Assembly: GCA_020633465.1 (NCBI GenBank)
Contig: JACKDN010000011.1
Location: 183,120-247,119, forward strand
Reading direction: 5' to 3'
Length of the DNA stretch: 64,000 nucleotides
Source: Myxococcales bacterium
Lineage (GTDB): Bacteria; Myxococcota_A; Bradymonadia; UBA7976; UBA1532
The position numbers were made by a program, and so were the translations under genes. Shown piece after piece: positions 25,607-35,031 of this stretch (the first letter of the stretch is position 1; every line of letters begins with the position of its first letter). The notes beneath the pieces are model-generated. The model did not search any database. It worked only from the letters and a program-made list of their open reading frames with translations, and was not told the origin of the DNA.

Positions 25607-27024
25607 GTCGCCCCCACCGCGTCGGCCAGATCGGCGTCGTGAGGCGCCTCGACCGGCGGTGTGCTCGCCGGCTCGGCCTCGGTCGCCTCACCGATGGTCG
25701 CCGCGTTCAGCAGCCGCAGCGCCGCGTGCTCGAGCTGGGCCTTCTGCCGCTGCGCCCAGCCGCCCAGCAGCGTCCCCAGCAGCAGCGTCGGGATGGCCAC
25801 CACCAGACCCAGCTCGGTCGTGATCAGCGCCTCGCTGATGCCTCCCGACAGCAGCTTCGGGTTGCCGGTGCCGTGCTCGGTGATCACGTCGAAGGTGCTG
25901 ATCATGCCGGTCACCGTGCCCAGCAGGCCCAGCAGCGGCGCCACCGCGGCGATGACCGTGATCGCGCTGCCGAAGCGATCCAGCCGACCCTCTTCGTGCA
26001 GCATGCGCTCGGCGAACACCCGCTCCAGGTCGTCGCGACCGCGCTCGAGGTGGCAGGCCATCGCGTACAGCACCCGGGCGCCCGCGCCCCGGCTCGTCTT
26101 GCAGCGCGCCTCGGCCTCGGTAAAGCGACCGGCGCGCACCAGGGGCGTCACCGCCGCCAGCAAGCGGTCGGTGGGCGAGGTGGCCGCCAGCAACAGCGCC
26201 CCCCGCAGCAGCAACAGCAGCAGCGCGAACGCTCCCAGGCCCACGATGACCCACGCGATGGCGCCGCCGGCCTCGACCACCTCGAGGGGCGTGCGGGCCG
26301 CGCGGGGCGACCAGGCCTCGTCGGCCGACGCGAAGAGGAAGACACCTATCTCCGCGGGGGAGCGTCCGTCGGCCAGGGCCCGCGCCGTCGCCGCGTCGCG
26401 GGGCGGATCCAGCTTGAACCGCCCGCCGCCCGCGGGCGTGAGCGATCCGGCGTGCCCGTCGGCGACGCCGTACACCGCCACCTCACCGACCCACACCAGC
26501 GTGCCCTGCACCTGCTGGCCGTCGGCCAGGAAGAAGGCGCCCGGCGTCCGGCGCACCGTGCTCCGGCTGCGCAGCAGATCCGGCAGCGCCTCGAACGCGG
26601 CGGCGACGCGCCCCGCGCGCGCCGCCGCGTCATCGGCGTCGATGGCCGGCAGGCTCGCGCCGGCCGCCTCGAAGGTGCGCGTCACCTGCTGCACCAGCGC
26701 GGCCAACGCGTCGGCGCCCTCGGCCGCCTCGGCCGCCTCGCGCTCGACGCTCACCAGCGCCTCGGTCAGCCCCTCGGCCTCGACGCTCAGCGCGACCAGC
26801 TCACGCTGCATCGCCTCGAGTCGGCCGCGCGCCGCGCCCGCCTCGCGGCGCGCCTCGCCCTGCAGCTCGGCGAGCCGCGCGGCGAGCGCCTCCTTCTCGG
26901 CCTCGAGGTAAGCGAACTCCTTCTTGTAGGCGTCGGCCAGCGTCGTGGCGGGCGGCGGCGCCTGGGCGTGGGCCGCGCCCACCGCGCCCAGCAGCGTCCA
27001 CAGGGCGAGCGTCCCGTACCTCAT
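25603..27024 (-). CDS. TtpC-like ExbB with periplasmic coiled coil, 473 aa
   Basis: A signal peptide (ending A-H-A-Q) precedes about 120 residues of coiled coil and a small beta region (about 150-225). A MotA/TolQ/ExbB domain with three helices follows (about 240-450), with A-P-L-L-G-L-L-G-T-V-T-G-M-I-S-T-F and E-A-L-I-T-T-E-L-G-L-V-V-A-I-P. This long ExbB matches TtpC of the Vibrio TonB2 system, which is needed as a third inner-membrane component there. It lies between the DUF3450 and exbB genes, with ATGA overlaps on both sides. Confidence 0.88.
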   Translation of the reverse strand: MRYGTLALWTLLGAVGAAHAQAPPPATTLADAYKKEFAYLEAEKEALAARLAELQGEARREAGAARGRLEAMQRELVALSVEAEGLTEALVSVEREAAEAAEGADALAALVQQVTRTFEAAGASLPAIDADDAAARAGRVAAAFEALPDLLRSRSTVRRTPGAFFLADGQQVQGTLVWVGEVAVYGVADGHAGSLTPAGGGRFKLDPPRDAATARALADGRSPAEIGVFLFASADEAWSPRAARTPLEVVEAGGAIAWVIVGLGAFALLLLLLRGALLLAATSPTDRLLAAVTPLVRAGRFTEAEARCKTSRGAGARVLYAMACHLERGRDDLERVFAERMLHEEGRLDRFGSAITVIAAVAPLLGLLGTVTGMISTFDVITEHGTGNPKLLSGGISEALITTELGLVVAIPTLLLGTLLGGWAQRQKAQLEHAALRLLNAATIGEATEAEPASTPPVEAPHDADLADAVGAT

Positions 27025-27854
27025 CGCGGGCCTCCCGTCTCACCCGGGGCGGCGGGCAGCGCGCTCGGGAGCGTGAAGTGACCGGTGCGGATCTGCTTCG
27101 CGAAGGCATCGAACAGCCCCGCGATGGCCGCGGCGTCCTCCGGCGACGCGGCCGGCACCACGGCCCACCCGTCGCCGGCGCGACGCACCAGGCCCGCCTC
27201 GCCGGCCGCGCCCCCGCCGCTCTGGTAGTACAGCCCCACCATGCCCAGCCGCACGACGTCGACCAGACGCGCCTGCCCGTCGATCTCGAGCGTCTGGCGG
27301 AAGCGTCCGGTCTCGCGCGTCAGGCGCAGCTCGTCCTCGGCGAAGGCCCACAGCCGGGTGAGCGCGGCCCGCGGCGTCAGCAGGCCCTCGCCCACCTTCG
27401 CCTCGAGGTCGGCCAGCGCCTTCAGCCGCGCCTCGCGCTGGAACGGCAGCGCGTCGTCGACGTAGGCGCGCAGCGACGCCAAGCCGGCGCCGAAGGTCGG
27501 ACGCAGCGCCGCGTCGTCGGCCTGCGCGGCGATCAGCTCGGCCTGCTTCCGCTGCAGCGCCTCGCGCAGCGTACGCACCCGCAGGCGCTCGCGCAGCAGC
27601 TCCGCCTCGACCTGCAGCCGCTGACTCTCGGCCGCTCGCTGGGCCGCGCTGCGCGCCCGCTTGGCCTCTTCCAGCGCGTCGGTCAGCCGCTCCACCTCGG
27701 TGCGCATCTGCACCAGCGTTCGGGCGAGACGCTCCACCTCGCCGGCGCGGGCGGGACCCGGCAGAAGCGAGAGGCAGAGGAGCGAAGCGAGGACGCCCAG
27801 CGCCCGCCCGGAGGCGAACGCTCGGCGCTGGGGAGTCTTCTCGGTCGGAACCAT
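27021..27854 (-). CDS. DUF3450 periplasmic coiled-coil protein, 277 aa
   Basis: The ATG at 27854 follows GGGAGGG. A signal peptide (ending P-A-R-A, about residue 37) is followed by a coiled coil (38-115) and a globular part with L-T-R-L-W-A-F-A-E-D-E-L-R-L-T-R-E and V-R-L-G-M-V-G-L-Y-Y-Q-S, both typical of DUF3450. The family is encoded with TtpC-type TonB systems. It probably interacts with the periplasmic coiled coil of TtpC. Its stop overlaps the TtpC-like start. Confidence 0.88.
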   Translation of the reverse strand: MVPTEKTPQRRAFASGRALGVLASLLCLSLLPGPARAGEVERLARTLVQMRTEVERLTDALEEAKRARSAAQRAAESQRLQVEAELLRERLRVRTLREALQRKQAELIAAQADDAALRPTFGAGLASLRAYVDDALPFQREARLKALADLEAKVGEGLLTPRAALTRLWAFAEDELRLTRETGRFRQTLEIDGQARLVDVVRLGMVGLYYQSGGGAAGEAGLVRRAGDGWAVVPAASPEDAAAIAGLFDAFAKQIRTGHFTLPSALPAAPGETGGPR

Positions 27855-27877
27855 CGGTCCCTCCCAGGCAAGTTGAG

Positions 27878-29293
27878 TCAGTTGCGGGCCCGCGTGGTCC
27901 AGCCCGCCGTCCAGTCGTCGGCGCCGAACGCACCGACGTAGTCGACGTCGTCGAAGAAGTCGTCGTCCGGCGCGATCCCGGCGCCCAGGGCCGGCGAGCC
28001 CGGCATGGGCCGGAAGTCGGGGGCCGCGAAGTCGTTGGGCGCGGTCAGCATGGGATCGGCGTGGACGTTCCCCCACGCGGTGGTGCCGAACCAGCCTTCG
28101 ACCGTGAACGCCATGCCCTCGACGGCGTCCTCGTACATCGTCGAGCAATCGGCGATGGACGAGGCGATGGTCAGCTCGCCGCTGAAGTCCCCGGCGTCCG
28201 CGTCCCACGCGTTCAGGTAGGTGGCCTCCTGATCGAGGCTGATGCAGGCGTCGCCGAAGCCCATCACCACCAGGTTGTGCAGGTTCGCGGCGGTGCCTTC
28301 CCGCAGCAGCAGCCCCAGATCGGTGTTGCTGTTGCCGATGAGCGTCACGTTGCTCAGCGTCGGGTGGCTGCGCGGCGTGTAGCCGTTGTTGTCGCCGTTG
28401 TTGTCGGCCTCGATGCCCTGGTCGCCGTCGTCGTCGTACTGCTGCGCGACGACGAACTGCACCTTGCCGGTCCAGCCATCGGTCCAGTCGAGCGAGTCGT
28501 CGCCGATGCCGGTCAGCACGATGTGCTTCGCGTCGACGGTGCCGCCGAAGAACTCGACCCCGTCGTCCTTGTTCATGTGCACCTGGACGTAGTCGACGGT
28601 GGTGCCGCGGCCGACGCCCTGAAAGGCGATGCCGTTCAGCTCGTTCTCTTCGCTGAACAGCTTGCCGGCGAACTCGACCCGCACGTAGCGCAGCACGCCG
28701 CTGTCGTCGCCCGGCTGGTCGCCGCCGTAGGTGCCGGTGCCGCCCTCGCCCTCGGCGGTGCAGGGGGCGCCCCCATCGCTGGCTGCGCAGCCGTTGATCG
28801 GCGCCCGACCGTTCAGGATCAAGCCGCCCCAGTCACCGCGGTTGCGCATGCCGTCGGGCAGGTCGCTGGTGAAGACGATCGGCGCCTCCGCCGTGCCGTC
28901 GGCGAGCAGCTTCGATCCGCGCCGGATGACCAGCGTTCCGACGCTGGACGACTCGCCGTAGACCGTCGTGCCCTTCTTCACCTCGAGCGTCGTGGGGTGG
29001 ACGTCGTCGCCCACGAACACGGTGCCGCGCAGCAGGTAGTTCTTGCCGGGCGTGAGCGTCAGGTCGGCGGTCAGCTCGCCCTGGAGGACGCAGACCGCGC
29101 CCTCCTCGGTGGTGCCCGCCGGGCAGCCATCGTCCCCGCCGACCCCCATGTCGGCCGCGGGCGCCGTCCCGTTCGGCTCGTCGGCGTCGCCGGCGCAGCC
29201 GACGAAGGCCAGCGCCGCCAGGCCGGCCGCGGTGAGCGTTCGACCGACGCGGCGCGGGCGCCGCGCACACGTGTTCCGTCCTCGCGCGTTCAT
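27878..29293 (-). CDS. beta-helix lipoprotein, likely substrate-capturing partner of the TonB system, 471 aa
   Basis: The ATG at 29293 follows GGGAG. A long basic signal ends at V-G-C (Cys33). The mature part resembles the secreted right-handed beta-helix lipoproteins often found beside TonB receptors. It has G-T-V-F-V-G-D-D near 90, G-D-W-G-G-L-I-L-N-G-R-A-P-I-N, repeated D-D-G-V-E-F-F-G-G-T-V-D-A-K-H and D-D-S-L-D-W-T-D-G-W-T-G. It is the first gene of the operon, 23 bases before DUF3450. I infer that it works at the cell surface with the receptor at 19704-22790. The ligand is unknown. Confidence 0.8.
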   Translation of the reverse strand: MNARGRNTCARRPRRVGRTLTAAGLAALAFVGCAGDADEPNGTAPAADMGVGGDDGCPAGTTEEGAVCVLQGELTADLTLTPGKNYLLRGTVFVGDDVHPTTLEVKKGTTVYGESSSVGTLVIRRGSKLLADGTAEAPIVFTSDLPDGMRNRGDWGGLILNGRAPINGCAASDGGAPCTAEGEGGTGTYGGDQPGDDSGVLRYVRVEFAGKLFSEENELNGIAFQGVGRGTTVDYVQVHMNKDDGVEFFGGTVDAKHIVLTGIGDDSLDWTDGWTGKVQFVVAQQYDDDGDQGIEADNNGDNNGYTPRSHPTLSNVTLIGNSNTDLGLLLREGTAANLHNLVVMGFGDACISLDQEATYLNAWDADAGDFSGELTIASSIADCSTMYEDAVEGMAFTVEGWFGTTAWGNVHADPMLTAPNDFAAPDFRPMPGSPALGAGIAPDDDFFDDVDYVGAFGADDWTAGWTTRARN

Positions 29294-29469
29294 GCGATGC
29301 TCCCTCTGGGATGGTGCGGTCCGCCTTCTTCACTGTGCGTGTGGCCGACCGCGTTCTCGAGGGGAGTGATGCGCCCGCCCCGTGACAGGCGGGTGAACGC
29401 TCCGCGGATTGAGGGCAACGCTTCGATTGCGCCGTGTGACAGACCGCGCCGCGCGGCCCGAGCGTTGGC

Positions 29470-29769
29470 TCAGCGGCGGACGACGCCCGCCTGGACGGCG
29501 GTCCGCAGGGCCTCGATCTGGGGGTCGGATTCGGGGGGCGCGGTCATCTCGACCCACATCGCCGCGACCGTGAGACCGGCCGCGAGGGTGATCGCCCAGA
29601 CGATCCACGACGGCGCCCAGCGACGCCGGCGCAGGCGGGCGACGGGCGGCAGCACCAGGTCGACGCCCGGCTCGCGGGCGGCGCGCAGCAAGGCGCGGCG
29701 CTCGGCGGCGGGCATCGCCGCGCTGGCCGGCGCGGGCGCGCCGAAGGGGCCGTGAAGGGTCGTGGGCAT
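29470..29769 (-). CDS. small single-pass membrane protein, 99 aa
   Basis: The ATG at 29769 is preceded by GGGAGGTG, a strong ribosome site, which supports this as a real gene. A cytoplasmic N-terminal half with A-E-R-R-A-L-L-R-A-A-R and a basic R-R-R-R-W patch precedes one helix (about 51-73, W-I-V-W-A-I-T-L-A-A-G) and a short acidic tail. No family is recognised. The layout resembles small anti-sigma-like or accessory proteins, but no sigma gene is adjacent. It is divergent from the CBS gene and lies 176 bases upstream of the TonB operon. Confidence 0.6.
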   Translation of the reverse strand: MPTTLHGPFGAPAPASAAMPAAERRALLRAAREPGVDLVLPPVARLRRRRWAPSWIVWAITLAAGLTVAAMWVEMTAPPESDPQIEALRTAVQAGVVRR

Positions 29770-29865
29770 GCGGCACCTCCCGTCGGTGGGACACCTGGGC
29801 CGCGCCGGGGTTCCGGCCCGAGCGCCGGGCTGGCGTTCCGCGCGCGCATGGCGCACGATGCGCGC

Positions 29866-30348
29866 ATGGACGCGAACGCCCCCCGCAACCGTGAGCCCAA
29901 GACCGCGCGCGACGTCATGCGCGCCCCCCGCACCGTGCCGCCCGAGATGCCGGTCCGCGATCTCGCGGCCCTGCTCTTGTCCGAACGCATCGACGGGGTC
30001 TGCGTCGCCGAGGGCGACGCGCTGGTCGGCGTGGTGACCGCGATGGATCTCGTCTTCCAGGAGAAGGCGATCCACCTGCCCTCGTTCTTCGTGTTCCTCG
30101 ACGCCTTCATCCCCGTGCACAGCGGGCCCAAGGCCGAGCACGAGCTGCGCAAGATCACCGGCGCCACCGTCGCCGACATCATGACGACCGAGATCGTGAC
30201 CGTCGGCGTGGACGAGCCCATCGCCGACGTCGCCTCGCACATGGTCGACGACCACCTCAGCCTGCTGCCGGTCGTCGAGGGCGAGCGGCTGGTGGGCATG
30301 ATCGACAAGCGCGCCATGCTGACGGCGGCCTTCGATCTGACCAACTGA
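29866..30348 (+). CDS. CBS-domain-pair protein, 160 aa
   Basis: Two CBS domains are visible (about 12-65 and 100-155). The first has T-A-R-D-V-M-R-A-P-R-T-V-P and V-V-T-A-M-D-L-V, the second V-A-D-I-M-T-T-E-I-V-T-V and L-S-L-L-P-V-V-E-G. Between them is an inserted helix (H-L-P-S-F-F-V-F-L-D-A-F-I). Stand-alone CBS pairs bind adenosyl nucleotides as sensors. An alternative start at 29848 adds six residues, and neither has a clear ribosome site. It ends 12 bases before the helicase-nuclease gene, so it could be the first gene of that unit. Confidence 0.82.
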   Translation: MDANAPRNREPKTARDVMRAPRTVPPEMPVRDLAALLLSERIDGVCVAEGDALVGVVTAMDLVFQEKAIHLPSFFVFLDAFIPVHSGPKAEHELRKITGATVADIMTTEIVTVGVDEPIADVASHMVDDHLSLLPVVEGERLVGMIDKRAMLTAAFDLTN

Positions 30349-30360
30349 TCCGCTGAGCTC

Positions 30361-33300
30361 GTGACCGACGACGCCGTCCGCGCCGCCCTGGCGGCCAGCC
30401 GCGAAGAGCTGCTGGACCTGGGGCTGCGCAACCCCCTGCTCGATCTGCGGCCGGGCGGGCGGCGGCTGGTGCAGGTGACCGACGAGCGGGCCCTCGAGGT
30501 GTACCGGCTGCTGGTCACCGAGGGGCGGCGCATGGACTTCCTGCCCGCGCCCGAAGGGGACGACGCCCCGACCGCCGAGGCCCTCGATCAGCCCGAGGAC
30601 GACGGCCGCGTGCCGGCGCGCCACCTCGACCGCCACCTGCAGACCGTGCACGGCAGCGTCGTGCTGCAGAAGCGCCTGCACGCCCTCGCGCTGGACGCCC
30701 GCACGGTGCTCGAGGAGCAGGGCGTCAACGCGCTGTCCCTGGCGCTGGGCCTGCTGCACTGGCGCGAAGGACCCGACGCGCCCGAGCGCCGCGCGCCCCT
30801 GGTGATGGTGCCCGTCGAGTTGGCCCGCACCAGCGCCCGCGCGCGCTTCACCCTGGGGCACACCGGCGAGGACGCCGGCGCCAACCTCAGCCTGGTCGCG
30901 CGGCTGCGCGCCGATCTGGGCGTCTCGCTGGACCTGGGCGAGGGCGACGAGGGCCTCGACCCGGCCGCCTTCGTCGAGGCCGTGTCCGCGCTGGCGGCCG
31001 GCCGCGAGGGCTGGTGGGTCGAGCCCGACGCCATCACCCTGGGCCTGTTCTCCTTCGGCCGCTTCCTGCTGTACCACGACCTGGACGAGGCGGTCTGGCC
31101 GGCCGACCGCGCGCCGAGCGCCCACCCGGTGGTGCGCGCGCTGCTGGGCGAAGGCTTCGGCGCCGCGCCGCCCCCCGCCGAGCCGGTCGAGGACGCGCTC
31201 GAAGTCGTCGACGCCGACGCGTCGCAGGCCGCCGCGCTGGCCGAGGTCGCCGCCGGCCGGCACCTGGTCATCCAGGGCCCGCCGGGCACCGGCAAGTCGC
31301 AGACGATCGCCAACCTGATCGCGCAGGCGGTCGGCGCGGGCAAGCGGGTGCTGTTCGTCGCCGAGAAGATGGCCGCGCTCGAGGTCGTGAAGCGCCGCCT
31401 CGACCAGATCGGCCTCGGCGACCTGTGCCTCGAGCTGCACAGCCACAAGAGCCAGAAGAAGGCGGTGCTGGCCGAGCTGAAGCGCACGCTGAGCCTGGGC
31501 GCGCCGGCGGCGGCGGACGGCGCGGCCGAGCGGCGCGAGCTGGCCGACGTGCGCGGGCGCCTGGACGCCTATCGCGAGGCACTGGTGACGCCGGTGGGCG
31601 ACAGCGGCGTGTCGCCCTTCGACGCGCTGGGGGCGCTGCAGGCCGTGTCCGATCAGCACGACCTGCCCCGCGTCCCCTTCACCCCGCTGGCCGGCTGGGA
31701 TCGGGCGGCCTTCGCCGGGGCGCTGGCCCGCGCCGACGAGCTGCAGGTCAAGATCGCGGCGCTCGGCTCGCCGGCGGGCCACCCCTTCCACGGCTGCGGC
31801 CGCGCGACGCTGCTGCCGGTGGACGCCGAGGCGCTGGGCGCGCTGCTGACCACCGCGACGCAGGCGCAGGCCCGGCTGGCGCGGGCCGCCGAGGCGCTGG
31901 CCGCGCGACTGGGCCTGTCGGCGCCGCGCGACGCGGGCGCGCTGACCACGGCCCTCGAGGCCGCGCGGGCGGTCGAGTCGGCGCCCGATCTCGAGGGCGT
32001 CGACGTGCGCTCGCCGGCCTGGCGCGAGCGCGACGCCGAGGTGGGGCGCGCGCTGGCGTTGGTGGGCGAGGTGCGCGCGCAGGTGCAGGCGCAGCCCGAT
32101 CTGCTGCCCGAGGCCTGGGGCGACGACCTGCTGGCGACGCCGGCGCAGATCATCGAGGCGCGGCAGGATCTGGCCCGCCTCGGCGGCAAGTGGTGGCGCT
32201 TCTTCGCGCCGCGCTACTGGCGCGCGCGCCGCAAGCTGGCGCTGCTCAGCCGGGAGCGCCCGTCGTCGCGCGTCGACCTGGCGCTGGCCGCCTTCGACGC
32301 GCTGCTGGCGGTGCGGCGGCGGCGCAACGACCTGAAGGCGGTCGAGCCCCTGGCCGCCAGCCTGTTCCGCGCGCGCTGGGTGGGCTGGGACGGCGATCCG
32401 GCGCCGCTCGAGCCGGTGCGCGCCTGGCTGCGCGACGTGCACACGCGGGTGGCCGAGGGCGCGCTGCCCGCGGCGCTGATCCAGCGCAGCGCGCTGCCCG
32501 ACCGCGACGCGGTGGGCGCCGCCCGCGCCGAGGCCGAGGACGCCCGCGCCGCCGCGACGACCGCCCTGCGCGCCGTCACCGACTTCCTCGAGCACCCGCC
32601 CCTCGACGCCGACTTCGACACCCGCCGCGCGACGCTCGAGCGCTGGACGGGCCACGCCAGCGCGCTGCGCGGCTGGTGCGCCTGGGCCCAGCTCGCCGCC
32701 ACGGCGCGCGCCGAGGGGCTCGGCGATCTGGTCGACCTGGCGGCGCGCTGGCCCGCCGCGGACCGGCGCCTGACCGACGTGCTGACCGTCAGCTGGTACG
32801 GCGGCCTGCTGGCGACGGCCGAGGCCCAGCGCCCCGCGCTGAGCGGCTTCGACGCCGACCGGCACGGCGTGGCGGTCGAGCGCTTCCGCGCGCTCGATCG
32901 AGGCAGCTTCGCCCTCAACCGCGCCCGCCTGGCCGCGTGGCACCACGCCCAGATCCCCGGCGTCGCCGGCGACGTGGGCGCCATGGGGCTGCTGCGGCGC
33001 GAGATGGAGAAGAAGACGCGGCACCTGCCCATCCGGCGGCTGCTGACCGAGGCCGGCGAGGCGGTGCAGCGGCTCAAGCCCGTCTTCATGATGGGGCCGC
33101 TGTCGGTGGCCACCTACCTCGCGCCCGAGGGCCCGCGCTTCGACCTGGTCGTGTTCGACGAGGCCAGCCAGGTGCGCCCGGTCGAGGCGCTGGGCGCCAT
33201 CGCGCGCGGCGATCAGGTGGTGGTGGTCGGTGACAGCCGCCAGCTGCCCCCCACCCGCTTCTTCGAGCGCCTGCTCGACAGCGGCGATCTGGCCGACGAC

Positions 33301-35031
33301 GCGCCCAACGTGACCGCCGATCTCGAGAGCATCCTCGGCCTGTTCGCGGCGGCCGGCGCGCCGACGCGGATGCTCACCTGGCACTACCGCTCGCGCCACC
33401 CGTCGCTGATCGCGGTGTCCAACCACCTGTTCTACGGCGGCGCGCTGACCCTCTTCCCGAGCCCGGTGCGCACCGTCGAACGCTCGGACGATCTCGGCCT
33501 GGCGCTGCGGCACCTGCCCGACGCGCGCTACGACCGGGGCGGCACGCGCACCAACCCGGTCGAGGCCGCCGCCATCGCCGACGCGGTGATGCAGCACGCC
33601 CGCGAGCAGCCCGACCGGACGCTGGGCGTCGTCGCGTTCAGCAGCGCGCAGACCGAGGCGATCCTCGAGGCGCTCGAGCTGCGCCGCCGCGAAGAGGCCG
33701 ACTGCGAGCGCTTCTTCAACGCGCACCCGCACGAGCCCTTCTTCGTGAAGAACCTCGAGAACGTGCAGGGCGACGAGCGCGACGTCGTGCTCATCAGCGT
33801 CGGCTACGGGCGCGCGGCGGACGGTCGCGTGTACGCGAACTTCGGCCCGCTGAACCTCGAGGGCGGCGAGCGCCGGCTGAACGTGCTCATCACCCGGGCG
33901 CGGCGGCGGTGCGTCGTGTTCACGCACCTGCACCCCGACGACGTGCCCGACACGCCCGCCGCCGGGGTGCGCGCGCTGCGCACCTTCCTGCGCTACGCGC
34001 GCGACGGCCACCTGGGCACCCCCGTCGAGTCGGGCGGCCCGGCGCCGGACTTCGTCGAGGCCGTGCGGCGGACGCTCGAGGCCGAGGGCTACGCGGCGCA
34101 CGCGCAGGTGGGCACCGCGGGCTTCCACGTCGACCTCGCGATCGTCGATCCCGAGGACGCCGATCGCTATGCGCTGGGCGTCGAGATCGACGGCGCCCTG
34201 TACGCGCGCAGCGAGACGGCGCGCGAGCGCGAGCGCCTGCGGCAGGCGGTGCTCGAGGGCCTGGGCTGGCGGCTGCACCGGGTGTGGAGCCTCGAGTGGC
34301 AGCGCGATCACGCCGGCGCGCTGGGCCGTCTGCGGCGCGCGCTGGCCGAGGCGCCCGCCGCGTCGCTCGAGGCGGAAGAGACGCCCGGGCTGCCGGCCAG
34401 CGACACCGACTGGGGCTACACGCGGGCGCCCGCGGCGCGCTCGATGGACGCGCTCGCCCTGCCCGCGGCGCCGCCCTACGAGGCCTACGCGTCGCCCATC
34501 GACCTGGGCGGCAAGCGGCTGCAGGATCTGCGGCGCGAGCGGGTGGTGCGCCTGGTCGTGGACGTCGTCGCGGTCGAGGCGCCGCTGTGGAGCGGCCTGG
34601 TGGCGCGCCGCATCTGCGACAACAGCGCGCTGCACCGGCCGGGGACGCGCATGCTCGAGGCGCTGAAGCAGGCCGTCGACCACGCGGTGCAGAAGAAGAT
34701 GGTCGACCGCCGCGACGGCTTCCTGTGGCGCCGCAGCCAGACGGCCGTGCGGGTGCGGGATCGCTCCGCGCGGCCGCGCAACGAGCGGCGGCCGCGGGTG
34801 ATCGCGCCCGAGGAGCGGCGGGCGGCGCTCGAGCAGGTGCTGTCGGCGGCGTCGTCGGCCAGCGTCGACGCGGTGATCGCCGAGGCGAACCGCCGCGTGG
34901 GGCTGCCGCGGTACGAGGCCGAAGAGACCTACGCGCGGGCGGTGTGGCTGGGCAGCCTGGACGAGATCGTCGAGTCGGGCGAGGCCGAGCGTTCGGGCGA
35001 CGCGCTGCGCTGGGTGGGGCCCGGCGGATGA
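30361..35031 (+). CDS. DUF4011 - superfamily 1 helicase - Vsr-like nuclease - DUF3320 protein, 1,556 aa
   Basis: The start is GTG 30361. The N-terminal DUF4011 region opens with L-L-D-L-G-L-R-N-P-L-L-D-L-R. Helicase motifs follow: Walker A G-P-P-G-T-G-K-S near 305, Walker B V-F-D-E-A-S near 933, G-D-S-R-Q-L-P-P, H-Y-R-S-R-H-P, N-V-Q-G-D-E-R-D-V and N-V-L-I-T-R-A-R. A long insert of about 500 residues separates motifs I and II. Near 1250-1325 is a restriction-endonuclease-like domain (V-D-L-A-I-V-D-P, G-V-E-I-D-G, R-E-R-E-R-L-R, L-G-W-R-L-H-R-V-W-S), with Asp and Glu placed as in Vsr/PD-(D/E)XK enzymes. DUF3320 spans about 1385-1445. This architecture has been reported as a single-gene anti-phage system (hhe type). 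The stop overlaps the start of a DNA glycosylase gene. Confidence 0.9.
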   Translation: MTDDAVRAALAASREELLDLGLRNPLLDLRPGGRRLVQVTDERALEVYRLLVTEGRRMDFLPAPEGDDAPTAEALDQPEDDGRVPARHLDRHLQTVHGSVVLQKRLHALALDARTVLEEQGVNALSLALGLLHWREGPDAPERRAPLVMVPVELARTSARARFTLGHTGEDAGANLSLVARLRADLGVSLDLGEGDEGLDPAAFVEAVSALAAGREGWWVEPDAITLGLFSFGRFLLYHDLDEAVWPADRAPSAHPVVRALLGEGFGAAPPPAEPVEDALEVVDADASQAAALAEVAAGRHLVIQGPPGTGKSQTIANLIAQAVGAGKRVLFVAEKMAALEVVKRRLDQIGLGDLCLELHSHKSQKKAVLAELKRTLSLGAPAAADGAAERRELADVRGRLDAYREALVTPVGDSGVSPFDALGALQAVSDQHDLPRVPFTPLAGWDRAAFAGALARADELQVKIAALGSPAGHPFHGCGRATLLPVDAEALGALLTTATQAQARLARAAEALAARLGLSAPRDAGALTTALEAARAVESAPDLEGVDVRSPAWRERDAEVGRALALVGEVRAQVQAQPDLLPEAWGDDLLATPAQIIEARQDLARLGGKWWRFFAPRYWRARRKLALLSRERPSSRVDLALAAFDALLAVRRRRNDLKAVEPLAASLFRARWVGWDGDPAPLEPVRAWLRDVHTRVAEGALPAALIQRSALPDRDAVGAARAEAEDARAAATTALRAVTDFLEHPPLDADFDTRRATLERWTGHASALRGWCAWAQLAATARAEGLGDLVDLAARWPAADRRLTDVLTVSWYGGLLATAEAQRPALSGFDADRHGVAVERFRALDRGSFALNRARLAAWHHAQIPGVAGDVGAMGLLRREMEKKTRHLPIRRLLTEAGEAVQRLKPVFMMGPLSVATYLAPEGPRFDLVVFDEASQVRPVEALGAIARGDQVVVVGDSRQLPPTRFFERLLDSGDLADDAPNVTADLESILGLFAAAGAPTRMLTWHYRSRHPSLIAVSNHLFYGGALTLFPSPVRTVERSDDLGLALRHLPDARYDRGGTRTNPVEAAAIADAVMQHAREQPDRTLGVVAFSSAQTEAILEALELRRREEADCERFFNAHPHEPFFVKNLENVQGDERDVVLISVGYGRAADGRVYANFGPLNLEGGERRLNVLITRARRRCVVFTHLHPDDVPDTPAAGVRALRTFLRYARDGHLGTPVESGGPAPDFVEAVRRTLEAEGYAAHAQVGTAGFHVDLAIVDPEDADRYALGVEIDGALYARSETARERERLRQAVLEGLGWRLHRVWSLEWQRDHAGALGRLRRALAEAPAASLEAEETPGLPASDTDWGYTRAPAARSMDALALPAAPPYEAYASPIDLGGKRLQDLRRERVVRLVVDVVAVEAPLWSGLVARRICDNSALHRPGTRMLEALKQAVDHAVQKKMVDRRDGFLWRRSQTAVRVRDRSARPRNERRPRVIAPEERRAALEQVLSAASSASVDAVIAEANRRVGLPRYEAEETYARAVWLGSLDEIVESGEAERSGDALRWVGPGG

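Noticed and set aside
29470..34683. A 1,737-codon open frame on the minus strand opposite the helicase-nuclease gene
   Set aside because: It is antisense to a gene with clear domains and is rich in Arg, Ala, Gly, Gln and His without recognisable folds. Long antisense frames arise from the high third-position GC. Only its last 99 codons, which lie outside the helicase gene and have a ribosome site, were kept.
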